DNA from: Hemerocallis citrina
Lineage: Eukaryota; Streptophyta; Magnoliopsida; Asparagales; Asphodelaceae
Direction: 5' to 3'
DNA length: 64,000 nucleotides
Assembly: GCA_017893485.1 (NCBI GenBank)
Contig: CM030360.1
Location: forward strand, 144,220,697-144,284,696
Notes under the pieces: generated by a model
What the model saw: the letters and a program-made list of their open reading frames with translations, nothing else
Database searches by the model: none
What the model was told of the DNA's origin: nothing
Program-made: the position numbers and the translations under genes
Shown here: positions 1 to 11,716 of the stretch, piece after piece
Layout: each line of letters opens with the position of its first letter
Position numbering within the stretch: the stretch's first letter is position 1

Positions 1-1
1 G

Positions 2-199
2 GTCCTAAGAAAGTTAGCCATCTCCTTTCCTGGTCAGAAGAGCAAACTTGCTCCAAATTTGGAGGGACCCTACAAGATCGTCAAAGTAGTTCGGCCCGGG
101 GCATACAGACTAGAAGATCTCGAAGGCAGGGAGATCCCCAGGACTTGGAATGCCGACCATCTTCTGAAATACCAAGAGAGAGCACTAACGCCTCCCTAA
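2..199 (+). CDS. Gypsy polyprotein, C-terminal end of integrase (partial)
   Basis: The frame starting at base 2 is open to a TAA at 197-199. It encodes the last 65 residues of a Tat-type integrase, with the typical run VLRKLA, then KLAPNLEGPYKIVKVVRPGAYRL, read here as two adjoining motifs, and ends near NADHLLKYQ. This is the C-terminal module that follows the DDE core in gypsy integrases. The homologous stretch of the second Tat element lies at 22460-22770 on the minus strand, with LRKLAVSDPNKKRKLAPNWE. The gene enters the window from the left, so nothing can be said of its integrity upstream. Confidence 0.85.
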   Translation, partial: VLRKLAISFPGQKSKLAPNLEGPYKIVKVVRPGAYRLEDLEGREIPRTWNADHLLKYQERALTPP

Positions 200-380
200 G
201 TATTCTGAGATGTCGAACCGTTCCTCTCCTTTTACTTGTATTTTTTCCTTTATTTCTCTCTTGTAATAACGGCTCGCAACTTTAGAAGCAGCCAACGATT
301 AGTCATTAATAAAGAAAGTTTTTTTGCATATTACTTGTAAAATTACTTGCATCTCTCTGCCTTTACTCTTCACCCTAATA
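200..380. other. Untranslated spacer after pol in T1
   Basis: Short non-coding spacer between the polyprotein stop and the tandem array. It is pyrimidine-rich and T-rich, and I see no gene or clear signal in it. Confidence 0.5.
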
Positions 381-1048
381 ACGAGTTCGGAGTCCAACAC
401 TTGGTTCGACTCTCCTCCGCAAGTTCGCTCTTAAAAGCGAGCTAGGAATGGGTCACCATTCGGAATTGCTCCCACAACCATTGAACTAACTCTAACGACG
501 AGTTCGGAGTCCAACACTTGGTTCGACTCTCCTCCGCAAGTTTGCTCTTAAAAGCGAGCTAGGAACGGGTCACCATTCGGAATTGCTCCCATAACGTTGA
601 ACTAACTCTAACGACGAGTTCGGAGTCCAACACTTGGTTCGACTATCCTCCACAAGTTCGCTCTTAAAAGCGAGCTAGGAATGGGTCACCATTCAGAATT
701 GCTCCCACAACCGTTGAACTAACTCTAACGACGAGTTCAGAGTCCAACACTTGGTTCGACTCTCCTCCGCAAGTTCGCTCTTAAAAGCGAGCTAGGAGTG
801 GGTCACCATTCGGAATTGCTCCCACAATCGTTGAACTAACTCTAACGACGAGTTCGGAGTCCAACACTTGGTTCGACTCTCCTCCGCAAGTTCGCTCTTC
901 AAAACGAGCTAGGAGTGGGTCACCATTCGGAATTGCTCCCCCAACCGTTGAACTAACTCTAACGACGAGTTCGGAGTCCAACACTTGGTACGATTTCGCT
1001 CCGCAATTCTGCTCCTAAGCGAGCTAGGAGCGGGTAGCCAGTAAGAAA
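381..1048 (+). repeat. Tandem array, about 117-bp unit, six copies
   Basis: Copies begin at 381, 498, 614, 731, 848 and 964, each starting ACGAGTTCGGAGTCCAACAC (one base differs in the fourth copy). Spacing is 116-117 bp. The first five copies are near-identical and the last is diverged at its 3' end. The array sits between pol and the antisense genes of T1. The second Tat element has an unrelated array (about 57-bp unit) at the same place. Confidence 0.95.
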
Positions 1049-1228
1049 GAAGATTTGCTTTTGATTCTGAGTAGTTGTCAAAAGATGGAGGAGTTATACT
1101 TATTAGTTTACCAGCCAACGCAGCATTCAAACATAGGAAGCAAAACAAACCTTTTTATTAAGGGCCCGGACAAAGCCGACACTACAACAAGATTTTTACA
1201 ATAACTTGAAGAGCATAATACAACTTGT

Positions 1229-2068
1229 CTAACGTTTCTTTGGGAGGGGAATGCTTCGGTTCAGAGACACGCGAGGACGGCGTCGCCTCGTCTCTGCGCT
1301 CGACTCTAGACCAGCGAAGTGAGAACCCCCTTTGCCGCTAGTTCTGGCCGTGACCCCAACCGAGGCGCCACTAGACGAAATAGCTACGGCGCTCTGAGCA
1401 TCAGCTGGGCTCCGCCTTACGATAGGCGAGCGAGTCGCGAGTTCGTAGAACGAGATTCCTCTTTCGCTCTCCTCGCGAGTACACGACGTACTGTGAACAT
1501 TGGTCCTTACAGGCTGAGGTTTTAGCATCGCAATCTCCTCCTCCAACTCGACGATCCTATCTCTCAGAATCTCATCCGCTGCTGATGCTTTGAGACGAGG
1601 AAGTTTAGACGAGCCTGCAACGTTAGTGCTATCGACCACTATACGATGAAGATGAGTCACTTTGATACCTCTGTCGATCGTGATTCTCCTTAATTTGTCG
1701 ATTCTGTCCAACAACTCATCACGCTCGGACATCAACATCCCCACTTTCGAAGCTAACCCCTCTTCTTTGGCCGAGTGTTCTTTCACCGTCACCTCCAATT
1801 GGCGGATCTTCGCCAGCAGTTCACTGTTTCTTTGTTCGACATCAAAAAGCCCCTTACGGATCAACTCTACCTCGCCTTCGAGAGGAGTCTTTCAAGACTG
1901 CTTCCGCAGTTGCCTCAACTTGCCTAAATACCCTCTCGCCATTGCTTTGATGTCCTCCAATTTCAAGAAGTCATAAAACGCTTTGTTCCGATTACGAGAA
2001 AGAGCCTCTTTCGTTTTCTCCAGCTCAGTGCGAAGATGGGAGACCTCAGTAATTGGACCCAACTCAAC
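1229..2068 (-). pseudogene. Antisense gene 2 of T1 (coiled-coil protein), one stop
   Basis: Read on the minus strand, the frame runs from an apparent splice acceptor at 2069-2070 to a stop at 1229. The protein is strongly heptad-like and rich in E, K and L (for example LRTELEKTKEALSRNRNKAF), then becomes low-complexity with a basic tail ending LPKKR. One TGA interrupts it near 1883, in the context RKQS-stop-KTPLEGEVEL, which looks like CGA changed to TGA. A similar coiled-coil gene with its own ATG sits at the same relative place in the second Tat element (20844-21404). I find no domain of known function. Its first exon, if any, was not located. A role in the element's life cycle is only inferred from its recurrence. 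Confidence 0.55.
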
Positions 2069-2276
2069 CTGAAAAGCAGAGAAATATCAAGAAAAGTCTT
2101 CGACACTTAGGGACGCAATCCGAGCGAAAAAAGCATTTTTGTAAAAATTTTGTAATCCTCAGCCAAAACACCACAAGTTTTCATTAAAAGTCAAAGGTTT
2201 ACAAAAGGCGGTGGCCAGTCCGCAGTTAGGTGTTACAAAAAAGAAGAAAAAGAAAACAGAAAAGAAGACGACAAAG

Positions 2277-4521
2277 TCAAGGGTCGACCTCATCATTGAT
2301 CGGCACAGTTACAATTGCACGACCAGCACCACCCTCGCCCTCGACATCTTTGCCCTTCGGCCTTGGAGCGAGGGCGGCCAAGGGCATCTCTTCCTCACCC
2401 TCCACAGAGTCGTAAAAGTAATAGTCCGAGATGTCAAACTCGGGGTTCTGAGCGACGATGTGCTTCAGAGCTCGGCCATACGCCTCCTCCATGTTCGTCA
2501 ACATATGAGCTTCGGCCTTATCCCGGACCGCCTTCTCTGCGGCTGCCACCTTCGATGCTTGCTCGCTCAGGGCTTCCTCCGTCATCTTCCGAGCTTCGGA
2601 CAGTTCCCCTTCAAGCCGAGCCCTCTCCTTCTCAATGGCCTCGACCTTGGAAGCCTCAGCGGCCGAGCTCCTCAGCGCCTTGGCAAGCTGAGCCTTCAAG
2701 TTGGCAACCTCGGCCTCAAGCGAAGTAGAATGCAACTGCTCGGCCTCCAGCTCCTTCACCGCTTTAGACCATTCCGACCGTTCACGGTCGTTCAGAATTG
2801 TCATCTCCTTCTCCTTGCTCTCGAATTCCTCGAGCAAATAGTTGAAGTGGCAGAGGGTCTACAGGCAACATGAGAAACTGTCAAGAACGAGAACAAAAAC
2901 TTAGAAAAACTTCAAGAAAATAATTCACTACTTACCGACATGGTATTCCGAGCGATCTACATCGCAGCGTCACCAACTTCACGTGCCTTCAGCGCCGCTC
3001 GGTCTTTGGGAGTCGGCAGGTATTTCACCGCCTGCATACAAATATTTCCGTCCCCCAGGAACCCGTCAACCTTCATCACCCTCCAGTCGGGGACGAAGAT
3101 GCGCTTGGTTAAAATCCGCTCCGCCTCGGCTGTAAGTGGCAGAACGTCGAGAGCCAGCAGTGCGCCGATGTTGAACGCTCTGCCAGAAGACCCCGGAGCA
3201 TCCGTTTGCACCGGCGGGGTTGGCACATCCGAGGTAGGTAAGACGGTTGGCGTGATGAGGCCTTGCTCGGTCTCGGCCTGAGAAACCTCAATAACCGGAC
3301 GCTCGGAGGTCGGATAAACCGAGGGTACTTTGGGCGCTCGGCCGCCTTGGGGACCGAACACGGTCCCCTTCCTCTTCCTCGTCTCCTGCTCCCTTGCCAC
3401 TCGGGCCTTCGCCATCAAACCTTTGTAATCCATGCCGGAGGATTCTGCACAAAACGGGCAAAAAGAGATAGAAAAATTTTCAAAAAACTTCAAAGAAAAA
3501 ACTAGTACAGAAGAGGCGTACTAGGGTCGATCGGACTGAGACCCCCTCGGAATAATGCCTCCTCCGTGATGTCCTTCCAGCTGAGGGTCGGGAGGCCGAG
3601 CAACTTCTCCACGACCTCTGCCTCCTCATTACTGAGCACGGGCTCTTTCTTCGCCCGCTTCGGAAGACCGTCCCTCGACCACACCGTCGGTATCACCCAC
3701 GGCTCGGGAGCTCGGACGAGGAAGTACTTTTCCTTCCAATGCTTGATCGAGTTCGGGTTCTCGATTAGCTTCACGCCCTTCCTCGGCGAGAGGTAGTACC
3801 TTTGCTCATTCTTGCTAGGTTGGCAAGGTCGGTAGAGACTTCGAAGGATGAACATGTTCGGCTCGGCTCCGACCTCTTGGCATTGGAGAACAAACGCCAT
3901 CACATGCCGCCACGTGTTCGGCATCAGCTGAGCCAGACACAAGCCGTACCACTGCAGCACCTCGACCACAAAAGGGTGCAGCGGCAGACGAAGTCCGGCA
4001 TTCAGTGAGTTGGCGGGAAAAACACAAACATCGACCGAGGACGAGGTACACGCTCGGAAGCCGAGGCCCGGGAGCAAAAGTCTGTACTCCGCTGGGATTT
4101 GGAACCCGCTCCGGATCCGATGTAGATCCGCCTCGGTCAGCACCGAGGAGATATGATCCACCTCGGAAGTTTCCCTCGGCTCGTTCTCCTCGATTGATTT
4201 GGCTGTGCCCTGCGTCACCTTCTCCAACAGTTCTCCAGAGTAGCTCCGCACACCGCCGACGCTCGACAAAATGCTCGGCTGCCGACCCAGCTCCCCTGCT
4301 GTTTTCGGGTGCTCGATAATGGTTTCCACACCCTTGCCCTTGTTAGACCGGGCCTCAACCTCCTGAAGTGGCTCGGCAACCTCCCCGTCTGTGTTCGGCC
4401 AAACCAAAGTCCCTTCGGTCGGCTCCACGACCTTCTTCCCTTTATCTTTGCTCGGCCTGACCACTCGGCTGACGCCTAGGTCCGAGGAGGGGGTCTCGTC
4501 CGTGGAAGAAAACTTAACCAT
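2277..4521 (-). pseudogene. Antisense gene 1 of T1, Transposase_28-like, three exons
   Basis: Exons on the minus strand are 4521-3522 (1000 nt), 3444-2936 (509 nt) and 2858-2277 (582 nt); all junctions are GT-AG and the phases agree (1000+509=1509, divisible by 3). The start is ATG at 4521. Exon 1 contains RLPLHPFVVEVLQWYGL followed by MPNTWRHVMAF, the hallmark of the plant 'putative gypsy type transposon' family (Pfam Transposase_28). Exon 3 is a long coiled coil ending in an acidic and proline-rich tail. One in-frame TAG at 2957-2959, close to the end of exon 2, looks like CAG changed to TAG. The gene opposes pol, as in Grande and Retand. The molecular function of this family is not established; the name 'transposase' is historical. 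Confidence 0.75.
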
Positions 4522-4710
4522 TTTTACAAAGATGGGGAGAGGGACTGACCTTGAAGTGACTATTACGGCCGAAAAGATCGCCGGAGATTAAAATGCCTGG
4601 CCGCGACAGCTAGCAGCGCCGCTCGAGAGCTAACAGCTTCGCTTGCAAATAAAAATCAAGAGTGAGAAAGTGAAAGTGAGAAATGAGGTGAAGTGTTGGG
4701 GGGTGAAAAA

Positions 4711-4718
4711 CTTATAGT
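4711..4718 (-). promoter_or_regulatory. Possible TATA box of antisense gene 1 (T1)
   Basis: On the minus strand ACTATAAG lies about 190 bases before the ATG at 4521. It is followed by a C- and T-rich leader (CACCCCCCAACACTTCACC and onward), a common form of plant 5' UTR. The counterpart in the second element also has a TATA box and pyrimidine-rich leader before its ATG. This is inference from motif and position only. Confidence 0.4.
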
Positions 4719-4859
4719 AAAAACGACGCCTCTTGGGCTTTGTAACGTAAGGGCGCGACTCTTGGGCCTCCCTTGAACCGTTACAAAAGCCCAAACAGCT
4801 AAGTAATGAAGAGACACGACTGATGACAAAGGGAGCAACGTTTCGACCCCCTAAGTAAA

Positions 4860-5620
4860 GCAGCTAGGCACTCCACATCCAACGGCTGAGATCGCCCCAC
4901 GTCCCTCGGATCCAACAGCCGAGCGACAGGCGATCCGAGCCATATCGCTCGGATTCCGAGCAAGTGCCAATCCGAGCTACGAAATGGAGAAAAACAACTT
5001 TCTCCTCAAGATTCGTGCTAGATTTCGATTAGACGGCCCAGATCATGCCAGCGTCACTAAACGACAAGATAGTGTTTTCTTGGAAACTGAGCCAGCATCG
5101 AGATTCGTGCCAAGATCCGATGGCTCAGATCGCTCCACGTCGCTCGGTATTCCGAGCCGAGCGACTAGCAATCCGAGCCACTTGCGCGAGGGTAAAACCG
5201 AGCCATATCGCTCGAAATCCGAGCAAGTGCCAATCTGACCCTCGAAAGTGAAGAAAATTGCTGCCGAGCGTCTTCGACCGTCGGATCGTTATGAAATTCG
5301 CACCTTAGATGATGGACGGCCCAGATTGCGCCACGTCCACTAAACGACAAAATAGTGTTTTCTTGGGAACCGTGCCTACCTCAAGATTAGCGTCAAGATC
5401 CAACGGCTCAGATCGTCCCACGTCACTCGGAGTTCCAAGCCGAGTGACTAGCGATCCGAGCCACTTGCGCGAGGGACGAACCGAGCCACTTCGCTCGGAC
5501 TCCGAGCAAGTGCCCATCCGACCTACGAAAGTGAGAAAAATACTGCCGAGCGACTCTGTCCATCCGATCTTCCAGAAAACTACGCTTGCTCAAGATCAAC
5601 GGTCCAGATCGAGCCACGCC
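4860..5620 (+). repeat. Tandem array, about 283-bp unit, about 2.5 copies
   Basis: The string ACGGCCCAGAT recurs near 5033 and 5316, and a degenerate match (ACGGTCCAGAT) near 5599, giving a 283-bp period. Within each unit shorter motifs such as CCGAGCCA and GCTCGGA recur. The array lies between antisense gene 1 and the 3' end of T1, so the antisense gene block is bracketed by tandem arrays on both sides, as in the second Tat element. Confidence 0.85.
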
Positions 5621-6022
5621 ATAATTCGGTATTTTATTTATTAAAATCGTTTTATTTATTTAAAAATTGCAAAAAAATGGTTAAAAATTCGGAAAAATTA
5701 AGTAAAAATCTTGGAAAATAATTATAAAGTCGGGAAAATATTGTTGAACCCCCGAGTAAGTAATTATTGCCTAGGACCATTTATTAAGACCCCCGAACGA
5801 CGAACCGACACTTCGCAAAAATTAAGTAAATATTCCGAAAAATAGATAAAAATCACCGAATGACCAGAAGAGCTCAAGAACAACTTAGAGCGCAACCAAC
5901 TTAAAAAATCACCATACTACCCCCTGCAAAGATTCGAAACCTCGTATTTGGACTCTGATACAACTCCGCTAGCCATCAAAACAGTAAAACTACTCCTCAA
6001 AGGCTGATCAAGCTCAGTCTTC
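5621..6022. other. AT-rich 3' non-coding region of T1
   Basis: AT-rich stretch with short A- and T-runs, no coding frame and no repeat, leading into the polypurine tract. Confidence 0.5.
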
Positions 6023-6039
6023 GGGAGTGGGGGGGCTCG
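6023..6039 (+). other. Polypurine tract of T1
   Basis: GGGAGTGGGGGGGCTCG directly precedes the LTR start TGATATGG. The second Tat element has nearly the same tract (GGAGTGGGGGGCTCC) before an LTR that also starts TGATATGG. The tract primes plus-strand DNA synthesis in gypsy elements. Confidence 0.85.
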
Positions 6040-6632
6040 TGATATGGCAAAAAATAGGGTTAAATCAGAACTGTCCAAATCAGGAACGAATCTTAAAGCT
6101 GAGGAGTAAAATGGTAATTTCACCTACCAATAGGTCTGAAGCGGGTACTGGATCTCTTCCCCAAAGATCCAATAACCTGCGAACGGATCCACCTCAATTG
6201 GGTGCGGGTTTTAACCCGCGGAAAACCCGGTCCATCAGGATAGAATTAGGGTTTCTGATTAATCCTAATCAACGGCCCTGATTCATATCTATCCGTTCAC
6301 TGGAAATTAGAGATTACATTTCTTATCTACACACAGGAATTACATGCCTAATTTGATCCCTAAGATGCCTATAAATACCCTCCATCCATCTCCATTAAGA
6401 GGTAATCAATCTTTTTCCAGTTTACGCTCTTTCATAATCACTTCTGATTACTGACTTGAGCGTCGGAGGGTGCGTCGCCGGGAACAACCCCGGTGTCTCG
6501 CACTTTTTGCAGGTATACGGCGGGAAGGACGGTCAAACTCCGGCGGAACAGGTAAACAGGTTTGCTATTCAAAGTTTTCCAAGAATCCACAAATATTATC
6601 TGTTTGCCCCCACACCGAATTTAACGGTAACA
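6040..6632 (+). repeat. 3' LTR of T1 (right end approximate)
   Basis: The LTR begins TGATATGG right after the polypurine tract. A TATA box, CCTATAAATACC, lies near 6368, followed by a transcribed region with GTCGCCGGGAACAACCCCGG, which parallels GTCGCCGGGACTTCTCCC in the LTRs of the second Tat element. The end is placed at the CA of GGTAACA at 6632. No partner LTR is in the window, so this end is an estimate. Confidence 0.6.
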
Positions 6633-6910
6633 GTTATATACATATTATATTCTTTTTATACTGTTATTAAATTTTGCGAATATTTACCGTAATTGATTCA
6701 TGTCATTAGTTACATTTTATAATATTTTATATGATAAATGACATGTAGAACATATAATATATTGTTTAGTAACAAAAAATATATTTATTGAGTGTTTGAA
6801 TTGAAAATTCGAGATGATCACATCTTCCCGAGATCTCCTCCGATATCTCCGATCCGAGACGAAACACCCCTTGCCGAGATGAGTCCGAAATCCGAGATTT
6901 AAAACCTTGG
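6633..6910. other. Spacer between T1 and copia remnant
   Basis: AT-rich sequence without a supported gene. A short GC-richer patch near 6815-6890 (CCGAGATCTCCTCCGATATC) is of unknown origin. Confidence 0.4.
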
Positions 6911-7084
6911 ATGAAGCACATATAGATTGATTGTCACTATGTTCATAAGCGTTTTGAGGTAGGAACCATTTCACTTCATTCTGTAACATCTTCAAAGCAG
7001 ACAACAGACTTATTCACCAAATCCCACACTATTCAGAGATTTAGATACTTGGTGGGTAAGCTCACACTGTTCAATCTACCGTGA
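6911..7084 (+). pseudogene. Ty1/copia RNase H C-terminal end (decayed)
   Basis: The frame from 6911 to the TGA at 7082-7084 reads MKHI-stop-IDCHYVHKRFEVG and later TTDLFTKSHTIQRFRYLVGKL. KHI-IDCH and DLFTK are the standard closing motifs of copia polyproteins, in which RNase H is the last domain. An internal TAG breaks it. It is followed by a copia LTR, as expected at a copia 3' end. The rest of pol is not seen upstream. Confidence 0.8.
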
Positions 7085-7089
7085 GTTTG

Positions 7090-7773
7090 AGAGAGGTATT
7101 ATATATTATATTAGACATTTAGTCCCATATCGGAATATATATTAGTTTAATATTTGTTTTCCTTCTATATATATCCGTTGATGTATGCTCTACAGGCCAG
7201 TTGTGTATTGACATTACTAGTTTACATTGGCATCATGACATTTATTTCATATATGAGGCATTTAATTTATTGTGTTATTTATTGTGATTAAATGAACATA
7301 ATAAAGCCTTTAAAATAGTAGGTTCAATACCATGGGACATCAAGTGCATGACTTGATTGTGAGATCCTATTGGTTGTAATCAAAACACTATTCTTAAATC
7401 TCCCTAATCAAGTATTATTGTGAATTAGAACAACAATAATACATAGAGACTAGTATGTGCATAGACTGATGACCATATTTTACGGGTCATAGATATGAGT
7501 TATCAAGTCTTCACATGGGTACATATTAGAGTAATAATGTACTGAACTGACCCACCATGAGAACGCTGCATGGATCGTTACGTGAGTGTCATAAGTGGTT
7601 CTCACAGTGACCATGGCGTACGTAGTCCTTTGATTTAAAGTCATTACGGTTTCCTACATGAGAAGTTATGTGTTTTAATGCCGTCAGCCTTTGAAACCTA
7701 ACATATGAGTCATTATACTCAGTTATAATTAATCCAATATCTTTTCTCAATCTCTCTGTTAACCTTATCAAGA
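7090..7773 (+). mobile_element. Copia LTR remnant, interrupted by about 500 bp
   Basis: Two separated blocks match the 153-bp copia LTR at 63716-63868. Block one (about 7095-7185) shares TAGTCC-ATATC and CCTTCTATATATAT; block two (about 7690-7773) shares TTATAAT-A-TCCAATA and ends TTATCA. The middle (about 7190-7690) is foreign to that LTR and its nature is unknown. Boundaries are approximate. Confidence 0.5.
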
Positions 7774-8143
7774 ACAAATTGGAAAAATTGTGTATATCCT
7801 CATTTTTTCTATCTTTGAAAAAAAAAAAGAAATAAATCTTTTGAAACTTCAAAGTTCAAACTCAAACAATGGCTCATCTGTGCCTAGCATATATTATATG
7901 GAAGATTCTATTTCTAGAGTTGACCTCCTTCCTATCTGAAGCTCTATAAAAATGTTTCTTACGAGATAAATTTTGAGGACTTCAAGACAAAACCCGGTTA
8001 GATGAAGTAGTTAGTCAAATACTGCCAAATGAAGAAATTTTTTTAAGGTGCAACTCAATTTACAACTATCTATAGACATACAGAGTTCTTAATAGCTAAT
8101 TTGAGTTCTATAAGTTAATATATGTCTGGAAACAAGAGCCTAC
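7774..8143. other. Region beyond last MAP65 exon: expected exon absent
   Basis: On the minus strand this follows the splice donor at 8142-8143. I looked for the next MAP65 exon, which in the family carries the start of the microtubule-binding region, and saw nothing resembling it. The stretch is AT-rich with poly-A near 7817-7830. Confidence 0.5.
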
Positions 8144-11100
8144 TTGGTTGTACTCTTGGAGCCAGTTTTCTTCTTCGCAAGCAGCGATCCATTTGCTTAT
8201 CCGATCCATGATATCTTTCCTGCTTATACACTCTTGTTTTGCCTTAAATATTTGTTTCTCAATGCTGGCTAGAAGCTCACACGGATCCACCAGACCTAAG
8301 TTTAAAAAAAACAAGTTATAAAATTTTCCAATATGCGTGTTAAAAATCATTCACATACTTAAATGGTAAAGAAATTATACGAGAGTCTATCATTGTGTTT
8401 GTCTTCTCAGGTGAAGTACTCATATCAGGTTCCATATGGGCTTTTTGGCATATTTCTTCAAGCTCTGCCCTTTTCTTCAAAACAAGTTCTTTCATTCTGC
8501 TAGCTTTGAGTTCTGTCAGCCTCTCAACTTCAGCTTTTGCCTGTAAATTACCACAAGAGGGATCAAGTTTTGCCTCCTTATCATGATGATGGAAGCTAAC
8601 TGCACCAACTATCAAACCTGATCAATAATCTCTTGCGAGAGAATTCCTTTGTACTTAATATCATCTTCTGGTGAATTAAGGATGTACTTTAGCCTTCCAA
8701 AATTCCTTTTCTCTTCTTCAGGAGAGTCCATTAACTTCCAGAGTACAGATAGTGATTCCAGTGTTTCTCGCAACTGTAGTTCAGCCAAAAATAAACATTA
8801 ACATCCATATAATTCCATTTAAAAACATGAACTACTTGTTTGAAAGCATGCATATCGTAGAGTTCATACTAAAGCTCTGCTTGGTTTTGCTTTCGGAGAG
8901 GTTAGAGCATTTCCTGAGATATGGTATTCCTTTTCCCCCATTAGAGTTTAAGAGAGATGCTTTTAGCCTTTTCAGAGAAGTGCTTGTCAAAAAAATATTC
9001 AGTAAAAATATTTCTTCTTCATAATGGTTTCTAGTTACATCTTATTTTTGGCCTAGAAACAATACCAAACAGAACCTGTCGGGAAAATATCAACATCTAC
9101 TTAGCACTAACCTTCTGAACTCGAGCCTTCTTTTCTGATTTTAGTTTCAAGACGGCTTGAGCCAGACCCTCCGCTGTCTGATTACTAATGTTTGCCAATT
9201 GTCCAGTGTTAGTCTCATGCAAACTTGGATGCACTTCGTCCACCGTCGTTGCAAAATCAAGCCCAAGAATACCACAAAATGAATGCACTTCATTCACATA
9301 CTCGAGAACCTTCTGAAGGCGATCAGACTATAAAATAGAAAACATTTGGTTAATAGCTGTCAATAGAACAGACAGGAGATTGAAGGTATCTGTCGACGGT
9401 TAATCCATTGTTTTATAAAACTCTTGATAATAATTTTTGGAAATTTTGAACCTTAGTCACATGCCAGTTGCTATAAAGGTGAAAAAGGATGCAAGATAGT
9501 TGAGCCCAGATTTCAGTGAAATATGCACACTTAAAGAATGTAGACTTAAGTTGCTTAACAGGATTGCCAGTTAAAACTATCAATATTGTGACCACTGAAT
9601 GCATTAGTGACAAATGTGCGAATCATTCAATTCGAAATTTTATGTCTCAGTATATAATCAACATGTTTCATGTTGAAGTATAAAACATGTCCAGGAATGC
9701 ATCTGGTAGTTCTCAAGGAGTACTCAAACCTTAAGGACAAAGCAGTAAGTACCAACTAGGCTATAATTTTTATCATGGAAGTGAAAAATTACATGAATTT
9801 GGCAATGAGGAAGAAAAGATACCTTCTCCTTTTGTAGGGCCTGAAGCTGAGTTTGGTATTCATCAAGCTTCCTCATTGACAGGTCATATTCTTCAATGTC
9901 ATCAGGATTAATAATAGCATCATTCTCATTGTTGACTTCTTTTATTTCAGAAGTAATCTTCTGAATCTGAGATCTTAAATCTGCAAACTGTTTTACGCGT
10001 TCTTCTCTCTTTACTCTCAAATCTTCCAAAAGTGGCGTTACTGAAGCAAGTTGTCCCTTCAGGGATGCTGAGCGTCCATTTGTCTTCGTCTGCATACACA
10101 AAATTTTGGAGTAATATTTCATTAACAATTTCGAAATTGATGACACCATACTTCACATTAGTAGAATGTTGTAGGATGGTATGACTGTGTTTCATAGTTA
10201 TATAAAAACAATAAGTTTTAATGCCTTAAATCATGAGAGATATAGGTACAGTAACCTAAAAATAAGATAAACCGAATTATTATATTTAGAAAGTCATGTA
10301 TGCATTCTTAGTTCAATCATACAGTAATAGAAAAAATGGTATGCATTTTGCAGTTAGTTCTTATGATATACATAGTGAGTAAATTAGCACTTCTCCAATT
10401 ATGGAACTTGACAGAAAAACAACTTTGAATAGCGTGTTGAATAATACTGTGTAGTCATCAGTTTCACTTGCATTACCAATTTACCATTCAATAAGTAAGT
10501 TTTATTTAAAATACAATCCTATCTAAAACCAAGTCATTGCCAAATAATAATAATTCTACAGAGAAGCAATCGTAAGGCCTTTTCTTTTGTCATGCTAAGT
10601 TAGGATGGTTGGTGAGCTGGGCCATTCTTTTACAGGTCAGCTTTGATAAATTTTGTAACCACCCAATTAATACACACAACACTAAAATACAGACAATCAG
10701 TAAGCTATACTAGAAGATGGAAATTTTTTTTTTTTTTTTGCCAAACTAAAGTATTGTATATTAAAACTTGCTGTACTTTTGAATGAAAACTTTGTTCCCC
10801 GAAGGAAGCCATCAGAGATGCAAGCTCTGCTTCTTTAGCTACTAAGGACTGATGAAGCCGGGCCTTTGAATTGCTCGCTTCATCGAGCTTCCTTTTATAA
10901 ACTTGCAAGCACTCTCTCCCGATCTCTGATAACATGCGACTTTTGTCTGTTTCGCTCTCTCCAATCTCTGCCCAACATTGCTGCTTTCATGCAGTAAGAA
11001 ATAATTAGTCTGATTTTTATATAAGTGAAGAAGACATGAAATTCAAGCTACAAGGTAAATGAATTGCTTTCAATAGGGAGAAAAGCAAGAACTTGTTATG

Positions 11101-11669
11101 ACATGATAACAACGATTTAAGTAAACCCCCTCAAAACAAGATGGAGAATTTAAAAAGCAATCCAATAAATATAGGAAATGTAGGGGAACTGAGGTTGAGA
11201 AATTACAAGTTCTTTCTCAGAACATTTTATATAGTAATAGATAAATGAATAGATGATGGGCATCCTCTTCAGTTCTTTGACAAATAGCCTTAAAATGAAA
11301 ATCTTGTGTTAGGCAATCTGACAAGGTACTGTAAAAAAGAAAGTATGTGTGTGTTAACTGAAAAAAAGAACCAATTAAAGGAAGAAACATAAATTCACAA
11401 AAAAACTTTTTTAATGTAAGACAAAAAGTTCAAACAGAACATCATAATACAAGAAAATTTAAACTTAATAAACTCCTTAGAGCAGAGTAGCTAGTGAAAG
11501 CAACTAATTATGAATTAGTTCAACACCGGAGATCAATTAACAAAAGAGAAAGAATTTGTAATGATAAGTGAAAAATCAAACAGAATATGAAAATTCAAGA
11601 AACACCAAACATAACGAACTCCTCGGAGCAGAGCAGGCAGCGAAAACAACTAATTATGAACAAGTACAG

Positions 11670-11716
<47 letters not shown>

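Larger units (their letters stand above)
1..6632 (+). mobile_element. Tat-lineage Ty3/gypsy element, 3' part (element T1)
   Basis: The segment reads in order: end of a gypsy polyprotein, a 117-bp tandem array, two genes on the opposite strand, a 283-bp tandem array, a polypurine tract and an LTR. This order (pol, then antisense gene, then 3' LTR) is known from plant Tat-lineage elements such as Grande and Retand. The 5' half lies outside the window. A second element of the same plan occupies 16071-56505 in the reverse orientation, so the architecture is seen twice. The right end depends on where the LTR stops, which is uncertain by some tens of bases. Confidence 0.8.

Noticed and set aside
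381..1048. Regular direct repeats resembling a CRISPR array
   Set aside because: The whole 117-bp unit repeats without variable spacers, and the context is a plant retroelement.
2211..2873. 220-codon plus-strand frame opposite the antisense gene of T1
   Set aside because: Shadow of the coiled-coil exon 2277-2858, which has spliced, phase-consistent support on the minus strand.
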